Shown: positions 14,019-20,432 of the stretch, one piece after another
Position numbering within the stretch: the stretch's first letter is position 1
Layout: each line of letters opens with the position of its first letter
Source: a virus
DNA: 21,294 nucleotides
IMG/VR virus record: IMGVR_UViG_3300042924_007074
Location: 1 to 21,294 of that record
Strand: one strand, 5' to 3'
Notes under the pieces: generated by a model
Seen by the model: the letters and a program-made list of their open reading frames with translations, nothing else
What the model was told of the DNA's origin: nothing
Database searches by the model: none
Translations under genes and position numbers: made by a program

Positions 14019-14026
14019 CAAAGGTA
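14019..14026 (-). promoter_or_regulatory. Bacteroidetes -7 element for the kinase/phosphatase operon
   Basis: TACCTTTG reads on the minus strand at 14026-14019, 4 bases before the ATG. The preceding TTTCT matches the promoter at 8470-8477. Upstream is a T-rich tract rather than a clear TTG, partly belonging to the terminator at 14043-14067. Confidence 0.6.
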
Positions 14027-14042
14027 AGAAAAAAAACGGCAT

Positions 14043-14067
14043 AAAAAAAGGGAGTCAAACTCCCTTT
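14043..14067 (-). terminator. Terminator after the collagen-like protein gene
   Basis: AAAGGGAGT (14047-14055) and ACTCCCTTT (14059-14067) form a perfect 9-bp stem with a 3-base loop. On the minus strand a run of T (14049-14043) follows. It lies 4 bases after the stop codon of 14071-15309 and separates the virion-like cassette from the kinase operon. Confidence 0.8.
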
Positions 14068-14070
14068 ATT

Positions 14071-15309
14071 TTAACTTCCTATCATTTTGTAATAAAGTTC
14101 TGATGATAATTTATTAGAAACTGGTAAAGGGGTTTCTATTCCTGCAGTACCGCTTGTACCTTGTGTTCCACTTGTACCTGAGGTTCCTGATAAACTGCTT
14201 GACCCACTTCTTGGACATTTTCCTGTATCATCAATCGCTTTCATTACTGTTCCAAAATCAAATGTGTATCTGTTACCACTTATTCCACTAACGAGAGGTG
14301 TGTTTGGATCTGGAACTTCAGGGACTTCAGGGACTTCAGGATCATTAGTTTTACCACTACAGAATTGTTTTTTCAAAACTGAACCTAACAATTTATTTTT
14401 AAACCATTTTTTTGCATAAATGAAGTCATAATCTTTATAATTCTCACATGAAAAACCTAATCTTGTAAATCCTGTTTTTAATTCTTTTTTGGCAAATGCA
14501 CCATTTTTACTTTTTTTCCATACAGTATCTTTTGGCGTACTAAAAACGGGTATATCTTTCACAATTGGATAAAAAGTTTGAACATTTTTTTGTTTGTATT
14601 CTGAACCGCCGCCCTTAACATTATTATCCGAAGATCCTTCAAGTACAACACCATTCTTTTTAGCCTCATCCTTTACCGTAAGAAATCCCACACCCAATAA
14701 AATCGCTAAAGCCCACAGATTTTTTTTTGAGATTGTTCTAGCACCGCTCGATGTTGTATTTATTATACCTTTTTGTTCAAATGCGGTTAAAAAACTTTTA
14801 AAATCACCTATTCTAGAAATTCCAGTCTTGTTCAGAACTGCAATTTCATTTTTGACAAAAGGGGTTATTTCACTTTTAGCGGCTGTGGATAAACTTGCCA
14901 CCTCATACTTAGTTGTGTTTGGTAAAACCATCAATTCGTTTTTACCAGTTCCTACTGCAGTTTTTTGGGCATTTTTGAGTTTTTTTGTGAATCTTCGATT
15001 TTTTCTTAGTTGTTGAAAAATTCCTGCTCTTTCAGACGATGTTAAATTACCTCTTATTTTTTTTTGAACTCTTTTAAGTAATTCCTCAATTGAAGACTTT
15101 TGAACCTTAGCAAAATCATCTACTTTAGTCCCTGCAGTTTTCATTGTCCTGATAGCGGCTTTAATTACATCGTCAATTTCTGTTTTCAATATATTTGCGA
15201 TAGCAGTCGAAACCACATTTCTTATTGGTACTGCCTCCGTTAAAAGTTTACCGTACATTATCTCTTGTGATCTTTGTATTTCTTGTATAGTTTTTTTGTC
15301 TAAATCCAT
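14071..15309 (-). CDS. Putative virion/ejected protein with collagen-like tail
   Basis: A 412-residue protein of no recognised family. The N-terminus reads LLTEAVP at 22-28, an (L)-x-E site like those cut by T4-type prohead protease. Residues 30-190 are helical and basic. A single hydrophobic segment (NLWALAILLGVGFLTV, about 197-212) is followed by a polar domain with W264, W302 and several Cys. Then come a PEVPEVPEVP repeat (324-333) and a GTSGTSGTQGTSGTAG collagen-like run (375-390). Low-complexity tails of this kind are common in structural phage proteins. It lies 14 bases downstream of the long PG-binding protein gene and ends at a terminator. Confidence 0.6.
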   Translation of the reverse strand: MDLDKKTIQEIQRSQEIMYGKLLTEAVPIRNVVSTAIANILKTEIDDVIKAAIRTMKTAGTKVDDFAKVQKSSIEELLKRVQKKIRGNLTSSERAGIFQQLRKNRRFTKKLKNAQKTAVGTGKNELMVLPNTTKYEVASLSTAAKSEITPFVKNEIAVLNKTGISRIGDFKSFLTAFEQKGIINTTSSGARTISKKNLWALAILLGVGFLTVKDEAKKNGVVLEGSSDNNVKGGGSEYKQKNVQTFYPIVKDIPVFSTPKDTVWKKSKNGAFAKKELKTGFTRLGFSCENYKDYDFIYAKKWFKNKLLGSVLKKQFCSGKTNDPEVPEVPEVPDPNTPLVSGISGNRYTFDFGTVMKAIDDTGKCPRSGSSSLSGTSGTSGTQGTSGTAGIETPLPVSNKLSSELYYKMIGS

Positions 15310-15323
15310 TTTGTTTTTATTAA

Positions 15324-16769
15324 TTATTTTTTATCTTTCAAACTTTCAATCCATTTTTCAAAAGCAAACATTTTCTCACCAAATTTTTTCATGCTCTCTG
15401 AACCAACCATTTTTTCAAACTTTGTCGGTTGGAGTTCAACGCCTAAAGCAAATGCCAACTTTGGGTCAATTTTTCCTGTGACAGAAATAGATTTATCTTT
15501 TTTATTATAATACTGTTGGAGTTGTTTTACAGCGTTTTCTGTGTTTTTATCAAAAACTCCATTAACCGGTCCTGAATAATTTAGTTGGCTAAATCCACCA
15601 TATTCTTCAGGTATTTCTTTAATTGCCAATAAACCTTCTTGAGCGGCTTTTACTTTTTCTCCTCTATCACCAAGTTTGAGTTCAGAATCTTTCATAAATT
15701 CTGCAATTGCAACCCCACCAATAGTTCCTGCCAATAATCTTCCAACACTTACTTTAGCCGTTTGGCCAACCAACGATTTTATCCAAACCAAAGCTTTGTC
15801 AATTACATTATCGAAAAAAGAAAATATTTTATTAAAAAAAGACATAACATTTTTACCAAATAATTTTGTTAAAAAGTTTTTTGCTTGTCCCACAAACCCT
15901 TTTATTTTTGGAAATGCTGTGACTAATTTTTGAAGGAGGGACCTCACAGGCCCTTTTCCAAGTTGCTTAGTTCCTGACTTGACGGCCATTTTCAGTGCGA
16001 GTTTTGGACCTGCAGCTGCTGCAGATGTAAACAAAAGTGCAATTATATCCGTAATTAATAATACAAATGGCATTTTTGCTCTTTCAGGTTCTGCAGGATC
16101 GTAGTCACCTGTTCCTATTTCATAGACATCCAAAAGAACTATCAATGTCCATACAATTTTCATTACAACAACTCCTGGGGTCACCGAAATAATTAAATCA
16201 AAAATGATACCACCATATGACTGTAAATTTCTTCTTATCCATCTTAATAAAGGTAAAACTCCTTTTTTTAATATAGGAACTATTATTTTTTGTGCAACCG
16301 CCTTTAATCCTTTACCAATTGCAGTTATGGCCGAAGTGGCGACATTTTTTATTCCACTCCAAACTTGTCCAGTTTTTTTCTTCAACCAATCCCAAAATCC
16401 TTCTATTATAATTTCAACTCCATTCCAAGATTTAGAAATTTCTCTTTCTAAAATTAACTTGTTTGAGGACTCTTTAATTAAACCCAATTTTGGTCCAAAT
16501 TCTTTGTCCCATTCTTTTAAAACCAACTTGCAATTATCAGGACTAATTACTTTAAAAAATTCATACAAAACTTTTTTTGGTTCTAATTTATATTCAATTA
16601 AAGAAATTAAACCGTTACTATATTGATATTTAGCATTGTTTTTTACAACCTTCAGAATTTCAGGTATCATGTTCATATTAAATTTGACAAATTTTTTCTC
16701 TTCACAAACATAAAAACCTTTAGATGTGAATAAATATTTTCCGTCTAATGTTGGCCCTAATATTTTCAT
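15324..16769 (-). CDS. Long hydrophobic protein with C-terminal peptidoglycan-binding domain
   Basis: A 481-residue protein. Residues 1-125 are polar. From about 126 to 355 there are amphipathic and hydrophobic helices, including GIIFDLIISVTPGVVVM with MKIVWTLIVLL (187-213), MPFVLLITDIIALLF (233-247) and LLAGTIGGVAIAEF (345-358). A peptidoglycan-binding domain of type 1 occupies about 365-443, with the LGDRGEKV and GVFDKNTENAVKQLQ signatures and TGKID. Membrane-active helices plus a wall-binding domain fit a virion protein ejected to cross the cell envelope, or a tail-tip protein; this is an inference. It is coupled by ATGA to the small PG-binding gene upstream. Confidence 0.65.
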   Translation of the reverse strand: MKILGPTLDGKYLFTSKGFYVCEEKKFVKFNMNMIPEILKVVKNNAKYQYSNGLISLIEYKLEPKKVLYEFFKVISPDNCKLVLKEWDKEFGPKLGLIKESSNKLILEREISKSWNGVEIIIEGFWDWLKKKTGQVWSGIKNVATSAITAIGKGLKAVAQKIIVPILKKGVLPLLRWIRRNLQSYGGIIFDLIISVTPGVVVMKIVWTLIVLLDVYEIGTGDYDPAEPERAKMPFVLLITDIIALLFTSAAAAGPKLALKMAVKSGTKQLGKGPVRSLLQKLVTAFPKIKGFVGQAKNFLTKLFGKNVMSFFNKIFSFFDNVIDKALVWIKSLVGQTAKVSVGRLLAGTIGGVAIAEFMKDSELKLGDRGEKVKAAQEGLLAIKEIPEEYGGFSQLNYSGPVNGVFDKNTENAVKQLQQYYNKKDKSISVTGKIDPKLAFALGVELQPTKFEKMVGSESMKKFGEKMFAFEKWIESLKDKK

Positions 16770-17086
16770 GTTAAAGTTTCTGCGTTTGGATTCAATAGGA
16801 GATCCCCTTCATTTCCTTGATCTTCTTCATCATCGTCTGAGGCCAATTTTGAATCAAATTTATAATTAGTATATTTTTCTATAGCCGCTTTTGTTTTTTC
16901 CCCACAAATCCCATCAACTCCATCTTCATTTGGTCCTGAGTTACCTAAGTCTGCTTGGAAGCAATCTTTCAATCTTTGTTGAACTTGCGTAATTTCATCT
17001 TTAGTTTGTTCATTCAGAATTGCCGTTTCTACAATAAAATTTTTGATTCTACTATATTGTTTCTCACTTAAGATTAATTTTTTCAT
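16766..17086 (-). CDS. Small peptidoglycan-binding-like protein with packaging-like tag
   Basis: A 106-residue protein, start chosen at ATG 17086 (MKKLILSEKQYSRIKNF). An upstream ATG at 17119 would add 11 residues unlike the sister protein at 11695-12945, which begins MKNIIITESQ. An AILNEQ site at 22-27 resembles a prohead-protease cut. Residues 33-72 (QVQQRLKDCF, then DGVDGICGEKTKAAIEKY) match a short peptidoglycan-binding fold with two Cys that could pair. The tail is acidic and disordered. It is the first gene of the cassette and overlaps the next by ATGA. A 14-base motif shared with the metalloprotease gene lies 12 bases upstream. Confidence 0.65.
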   Translation of the reverse strand: MKKLILSEKQYSRIKNFIVETAILNEQTKDEITQVQQRLKDCFQADLGNSGPNEDGVDGICGEKTKAAIEKYTNYKFDSKLASDDDEEDQGNEGDLLLNPNAETLT

Positions 17087-17098
17087 AAATGTTTTTCT

Positions 17099-17112
17099 TA
17101 ATAAATATATTG
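17099..17112 (-). promoter_or_regulatory. Shared 14-base motif upstream of a tagged gene (copy 2)
   Basis: Minus-strand CAATATATTTATTA, identical to 12948-12961, ends 12 bases before the ATG at 17086. It lies immediately downstream of the terminator at 17118-17144, where a new promoter would be expected. Confidence 0.4.
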
Positions 17113-17117
17113 AAAAC

Positions 17118-17144
17118 AAAAAAAGGTGAGAATAAATCCCACCT
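17118..17144 (-). terminator. Terminator after the 17220-17495 gene
   Basis: AGGTGAGA (17124-17131) pairs with TCCCACCT (17137-17144), 8 bp with one G-U wobble and a 5-base loop, followed on the minus strand by a T-run (17124-17118). It lies about 75 bases after the stop of the upstream gene. Confidence 0.75.
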
Positions 17145-17155
17145 TTTAAGAGGTC

Positions 17156-17169
17156 GACATCGAAATGTC
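17156..17169 (-). other. UUCG-loop hairpin in a 3' untranslated region
   Basis: On the minus strand GACAT-TTCG-ATGTC forms a 5-bp stem with a UUCG tetraloop, between the stop of 17220-17495 and its terminator. A second weak stem, TTTGTT with AACAAA, lies nearer the gene. Such stable hairpins can protect transcript ends or be part of a small RNA. Confidence 0.45.
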
Positions 17170-17219
17170 TTCTAACTCCACCACTTTGTTTTTATAGAAC
17201 AAAGAAACTATATTTTACA

Positions 17220-17495
17220 TCAAACTAAAGTTTCCAATTTGTTTCTTACTTGATCACCTAAACTTACAGGAGTCATACTTGTAAGAATAATAGATTCTTT
17301 CAATATTTTATGAGGAATATGAACCAAAAACATATCACCATCATAAAAAGAAAGGTCTTCTTTAAGATTCAAAGCACCATCAACCATTTTTAAAAAAATT
17401 TTAAATTGGATGGGATCAACAAAAGATTCAGAAAGTATTGTTCCAAATTTTTCGTTAAGTATATTAATTTTATGGTTTATAGTGTTTTTTATCAT
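17220..17495 (-). CDS. Hypothetical protein in its own transcript
   Basis: A 91-residue protein of unknown family. The N-terminus contains ILNEKFGTILSESF, again with (L)-N-E and (L)-S-E sites like those in the tagged proteins nearby. The remainder is mixed alpha/beta with a KMVDGALNLKEDLSFYDGDM segment. It has its own TATATTTG promoter element 16 bases before the ATG and a terminator about 75 bases after the stop, so it is monocistronic. No membrane segment or Cys residue is present. Confidence 0.65.
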   Translation of the reverse strand: MIKNTINHKINILNEKFGTILSESFVDPIQFKIFLKMVDGALNLKEDLSFYDGDMFLVHIPHKILKESIILTSMTPVSLGDQVRNKLETLV

Positions 17496-17511
17496 ATATC
17501 AATTGTTTATA

Positions 17512-17519
17512 CAAATATA
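17512..17519 (-). promoter_or_regulatory. Bacteroidetes-like -7 element
   Basis: TATATTTG on the minus strand fits TAnnTTTG and lies 16 bases before the ATG at 17495. No TTG is found at the usual -33 distance, so it is weaker evidence than the elements at 423-430 and 3995-4002. Confidence 0.5.
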
Positions 17520-17543
17520 GTAAAACTTTTGACTTGAAAAAAC

Positions 17544-17960
17544 TTACTTCAAAACTTTTTTTAAAATTTCTATAAGTTGTTTGTTTTGTTTTTGTGTAGG
17601 AATTTCATCTTTTTTGAAATATTTACATTTTGTGTGTTCGTGTCCGTGAGTTGCATTTTTTAAATCAGGTTCTTTTTTTTCTTCAGTGTTTTGAAGAAAC
17701 ACAAACATCATCCCTCTTTTTGTACCGTCGTCGTTGAAGTTGTCAATGATCCCAACAAGATCTAAATCGGTAGTAATCTCAACATTGGTTTCTTCATAAA
17801 ATTCCCTTATTGCTGCTTGTCCTGGCGATTCACCATTTTCTATACCACCACCCGGTATTGACCAAATGTTAGGTAATGTTTCTTTTGGTCCTCTTTTACA
17901 AAGCAAAACCTCATCATTATGTTTAAGAATAACACCAGCACTTTTTCTAAACTTCTTCAT
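17544..17960 (-). CDS. Nudix hydrolase
   Basis: A 138-residue Nudix protein. The Nudix box runs from G38 to V60: G38, five residues, E44, then REFYEETNV at 52-60, with Asn replacing the usual Gly near the end. The catalytic Glu residues E56 and E57 are present. The family cleaves nucleoside diphosphates linked to another moiety, such as oxidised NTPs, ADP-ribose, dinucleotide caps or NAD. The substrate cannot be read from the sequence. It faces the plus-strand DUF192 gene across a 14-base gap that forms most of a palindrome, so the two may share a control site. It ends 24 bases before the -7 element of the next minus-strand gene. Confidence 0.9.
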   Translation of the reverse strand: MKKFRKSAGVILKHNDEVLLCKRGPKETLPNIWSIPGGGIENGESPGQAAIREFYEETNVEITTDLDLVGIIDNFNDDGTKRGMMFVFLQNTEEKKEPDLKNATHGHEHTKCKYFKKDEIPTQKQNKQLIEILKKVLK

Positions 17961-17962
17961 AG

Positions 17963-17976
17963 ATATTTATAAATAT
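17963..17976. promoter_or_regulatory. Palindromic TATAAATA site between divergent genes
   Basis: ATATTTATAAATAT is a perfect 14-bp palindrome filling the gap between the two divergent start codons. Each strand contains TATAAATA, the T4 late promoter core. On the minus strand it ends 3 bases before the Nudix ATG; on the plus strand it overlaps the DUF192 ATG. It may be a promoter or operator, or only AT-rich coincidence. Confidence 0.35.
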
Positions 17977-18316
17977 GAAAGTAAAAATAAATAATAATCT
18001 TTTCGATGTTAAAACTGTATTAACCTCAAAGGATTCCCAAAAAGGTATGATGGGAAAAAAGTTTGATGGTTTTGATGGTATGTTGTTTTTTATGAAAGAC
18101 GAACCACATAACTTTTGGATGAAAAATTGTTTAGTCCATTTAGATATTATTTTTATTCAAAATCACAAAATTATTAAAATACATCACAACTGTAAACCGT
18201 GTTTTGAAAATGATTGTGATCACTTCGAGGGTCATGGCGATTTAGTTCTTGAGTTACCAGGTGGATCTTGTAAACAATACAAAATTAACGATGGTGATCA
18301 AGTAGAACTTATTTAA
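17975..18316 (+). CDS. DUF192 family protein
   Basis: A 113-residue DUF192 protein and the only plus-strand gene in the window. Family signatures are visible: GMMGKKFDGFDGMLFFM (24-40), HNFWMKNCLVHLDIIFI (45-61), an NCKPC segment (about 71-75) and LELPGG followed by a GDQVEL end. Members occur in bacteria, archaea and many cyanophages; the function is unknown. Bacterial homologues usually have a signal peptide, which is absent here. Its stop codon shares bases with the stop of the convergent methyltransferase gene, so there is no space for a terminator between them. Confidence 0.88.
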   Translation: MKVKINNNLFDVKTVLTSKDSQKGMMGKKFDGFDGMLFFMKDEPHNFWMKNCLVHLDIIFIQNHKIIKIHHNCKPCFENDCDHFEGHGDLVLELPGGSCKQYKINDGDQVELI

Positions 18317-19164
18317 ACCAATTCTATTTTAACTTGTTTTTTTTCATCTACAAAAGTTTGAACTCGGCCTCTTGCAACATCACAATAGTTTGGACTTAAT
18401 TCAATTCCTAACCATCTACGATCTAATATCTCAGCGGCAACTACAGATGTACCACTACCACAGAACGGATCTAAGACTACATCATTCTTGTAGGACAATA
18501 TCTTGATCGCTTTGGTTGGTATATCCATCGAGAAAGTTGCCTTGGTAAGTGATTTAGTATCTGCAAAGTAATTCCACTGACCAAACACAAGTTCCATAAA
18601 TTCTTTCTTATCATTCTCGTCATAGACCATTTTGTTCCTTTTAGAACCATCTTCATTCTCAATTTCAGTTAATTCGCCAGTCCATTGTGGTTGACCTTTG
18701 ATTTTTTTGATGTGTTGTTTTTTGTATGCCAATATAACACATTCTTTTGGGTTATAGATATAAGGTGAACTTGGACTCATCCAAGATCCCCAAGCCGTTG
18801 TCTTACTTCTGTGTGGTGATTGTTCTTCCAAATCAACAATTCCGAAGAATCCAAAACCAATTTCTTTCATGATCTGCCACATCTCTGAGACAAAAAAGAT
18901 ACGACCACCTTTTTTCTGTCTGTTAATTTCATAAGGAATGTTAAGGGCTATACGACCATCATCTTTTAGTAATCTATAAACTTCTGTCAACCAAGACTTT
19001 GCGAATTCAACATAATCTTCAAATTCCACATCATCTTCGTGAACATCATAGTCGATTCCAACACCATAAGGTGGACTAGTGACTACCAAATCAACACTAC
19101 CCTCAGGTAATGTCTTCATCACCTCAATACAATCTCCGTTAATAATTTTTCCTGTTTCTATCAT
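18313..19164 (-). CDS. DNA methyltransferase (N4-cytosine or N6-adenine, beta class)
   Basis: A 283-residue site-specific DNA methyltransferase. Catalytic motif IV is TSPPYGV (29-35), and the AdoMet-binding motif I DPFCGSG (232-238) comes near the C-terminus. This order (IV first, I last) is the beta class. SPPY is typical of N4-cytosine enzymes but also occurs in adenine enzymes, so the base is undetermined. A variable target-recognition region lies between about residues 100 and 215. No restriction endonuclease gene is adjacent, so it is probably a solo phage enzyme protecting DNA from host restriction. It follows an unknown gene by 3 bases. Confidence 0.92.
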   Translation of the reverse strand: MIETGKIINGDCIEVMKTLPEGSVDLVVTSPPYGVGIDYDVHEDDVEFEDYVEFAKSWLTEVYRLLKDDGRIALNIPYEINRQKKGGRIFFVSEMWQIMKEIGFGFFGIVDLEEQSPHRSKTTAWGSWMSPSSPYIYNPKECVILAYKKQHIKKIKGQPQWTGELTEIENEDGSKRNKMVYDENDKKEFMELVFGQWNYFADTKSLTKATFSMDIPTKAIKILSYKNDVVLDPFCGSGTSVVAAEILDRRWLGIELSPNYCDVARGRVQTFVDEKKQVKIELV

Positions 19165-19167
19165 TTT

Positions 19168-19698
19168 TTAAATTCCTGCTGTTATGTGGTAATAATAACC
19201 TTTTGATGTCATATCCCCAAATGATTTATAAATTTCATATCTTTTATCATCATAGAACATATCTGTGACAATTTCAACCCTACAACCAACATCTTTAACT
19301 TCAAATCTGATTTTTTCTACATCAAATTCTTCTTCTAATGGTATGTCATATACTAATATATTACCTTTACAATGATCTTCTATAATAAGATAAGCATCCT
19401 GACTACAATACTTTTCTTCATAATCACATTTTTCACGATTAAGTTCTTCCGTTTCATAGACTAAATTTCCGTTTTCATCCTCTACTTTTAAATAGAAAGT
19501 TTCAGGATATGGACCTATTAGGGTGTCTAATTCAGAGTCAAAATAACTTTCAACACCCAAAACTTCACAAATCTGATCGTAATCCATTTCATCGAACTCA
19601 ACTCTTTTGTCTTGGAAGGTGTTGTATTGTTCTGTGTTTAACTTAAATGGGTAGACTTCAGCCCCTCTGTGTCCTAATGTAAACTTGTAGTATTTCAT
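19168..19698 (-). CDS. Hypothetical protein
   Basis: A 176-residue, acidic, Tyr-rich protein of unrecognised family. It begins MKYYKFTLGHRGAEVYPFKL, and predicted strands alternate with short helices. Cys residues (C64, C91, C97, C109 region and C138) are scattered, not a clear zinc site. It has no signal peptide or membrane helix. It is followed by the methyltransferase gene after 3 bases, so the pair is likely cotranscribed. It starts 8 bases after the membrane microprotein stop. I can suggest no function. Confidence 0.7.
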   Translation of the reverse strand: MKYYKFTLGHRGAEVYPFKLNTEQYNTFQDKRVEFDEMDYDQICEVLGVESYFDSELDTLIGPYPETFYLKVEDENGNLVYETEELNREKCDYEEKYCSQDAYLIIEDHCKGNILVYDIPLEEEFDVEKIRFEVKDVGCRVEIVTDMFYDDKRYEIYKSFGDMTSKGYYYHITAGI

Positions 19699-19706
19699 GT
19701 TATATC

Positions 19707-19856
19707 TTAAAATAAAAAATTAATAAATTTATAAACTAAAATTCCCATCAAATACAACCAGAAGACAATAATTGAAAATGCTAAAATTCTGTAGTTTCTT
19801 TCTACATGATTTTTTGACCTTCCTTGAAAGTCATTTAGATTCCAATCTTTTCCCAT
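19707..19856 (-). CDS. Membrane microprotein, 49 aa
   Basis: A 49-residue frame starting MGKDWNLNDFQGRSKNHVER, followed by one hydrophobic helix (about residues 24-48) ending in KFINFLF. The polar head and late helix suggest a tail-anchored topology. Only 2 bases separate its ATG from the stop of the upstream membrane gene and 8 bases separate its stop from the next ATG, as expected for an operon gene. No family recognised. Confidence 0.6.
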   Translation of the reverse strand: MGKDWNLNDFQGRSKNHVERNYRILAFSIIVFWLYLMGILVYKFINFLF

Positions 19857-19858
19857 TT

Positions 19859-20254
19859 TTAAATAAAATTTGAGATCATTTGTGCTAATTTATATCCTGT
19901 AAAAGCCCCTGCAGCTGCGGATCCGGGAAGAATAATAAACTTGCCTAACATTGTTTCATATTTCTTTCTATTCACAATATAAGAAATCAGAATGTAATAA
20001 ACAACATAATTAATCAATACTAAAAAGTCCAGTTCTTTTGCCGCAAATACTACAATAGAGTTCCCGAGAAAACCCCACATAAAGTTGATGAGAGTTTCTC
20101 TTAATAATTCGTTTGGTGTTGTAAGAGCATCCCAAACATTAATCTCTTTATCAAACCCAGTTTTATTTTTCGAGTGTTTGGATATGGTGTTGGAGGTACC
20201 ATAACGCTTTTCTGAGATCCTCGAGTTCTTTATCTTTTCCTTTCTTTCCTGCAC
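19859..20254 (-). CDS. Membrane protein, about three helices; start uncertain
   Basis: The C-terminal 73 residues (from M at 20080) hold three hydrophobic segments, with the last ending in GSAAAGAFTGYKLAQ. Upstream in the same frame, DALTTPNELLRETLIN looks like part of the protein, but there is no ATG, GTG or TTG between 20080 and the end of the DUF3310 gene. The only canonical start that includes it is GTG at 20254, which overlaps DUF3310 by 92 bases. A shorter product from 20080, a non-canonical ATT or ATA start, or a +1 frameshift from DUF3310 are alternatives. A small membrane protein of this kind is typical of phage operons; no function is suggested. Confidence 0.5.
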   Translation of the reverse strand: MQERKEKIKNSRISEKRYGTSNTISKHSKNKTGFDKEINVWDALTTPNELLRETLINFMWGFLGNSIVVFAAKELDFLVLINYVVYYILISYIVNRKKYETMLGKFIILPGSAAAGAFTGYKLAQMISNFI

Positions 20255-20432
20255 GACTTATATATTTTACTGTATTTCCTAAACTAAACCCTAAATCCCA
20301 AGCATCAATTACTTTGATTGCTTCGTAAGGGTTATTTTCTCCTCCGTAATGTTGAGGATGATTTACTTGTTCTTTTTGTGGTGAAGGACATTGACAAAGT
20401 CCAGTACCACCACATACACATTGTTTATCCAT
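20163..20432 (-). CDS. DUF3310 protein with N-terminal Cys cluster
   Basis: An 89-residue protein. Residues 24-88 form a DUF3310 domain, seen in many phages and sometimes called nucleotide-kinase-like: VNHPQHYGG, IKVIDAWDLGFSLGN, VKYISRAGKK and EDLRKALWYL are all characteristic. Its biochemical role is not known to me. A short N-terminal extension carries C5, C7, C13 and C15 in a C-x-C-x5-C-x-C arrangement, a probable metal site. The ATG overlaps the glutamine synthetase stop as TAATG, so it is translated after that enzyme. Confidence 0.88.
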   Translation of the reverse strand: MDKQCVCGGTGLCQCPSPQKEQVNHPQHYGGENNPYEAIKVIDAWDLGFSLGNTVKYISRAGKKGKDKELEDLRKALWYLQHHIQTLEK

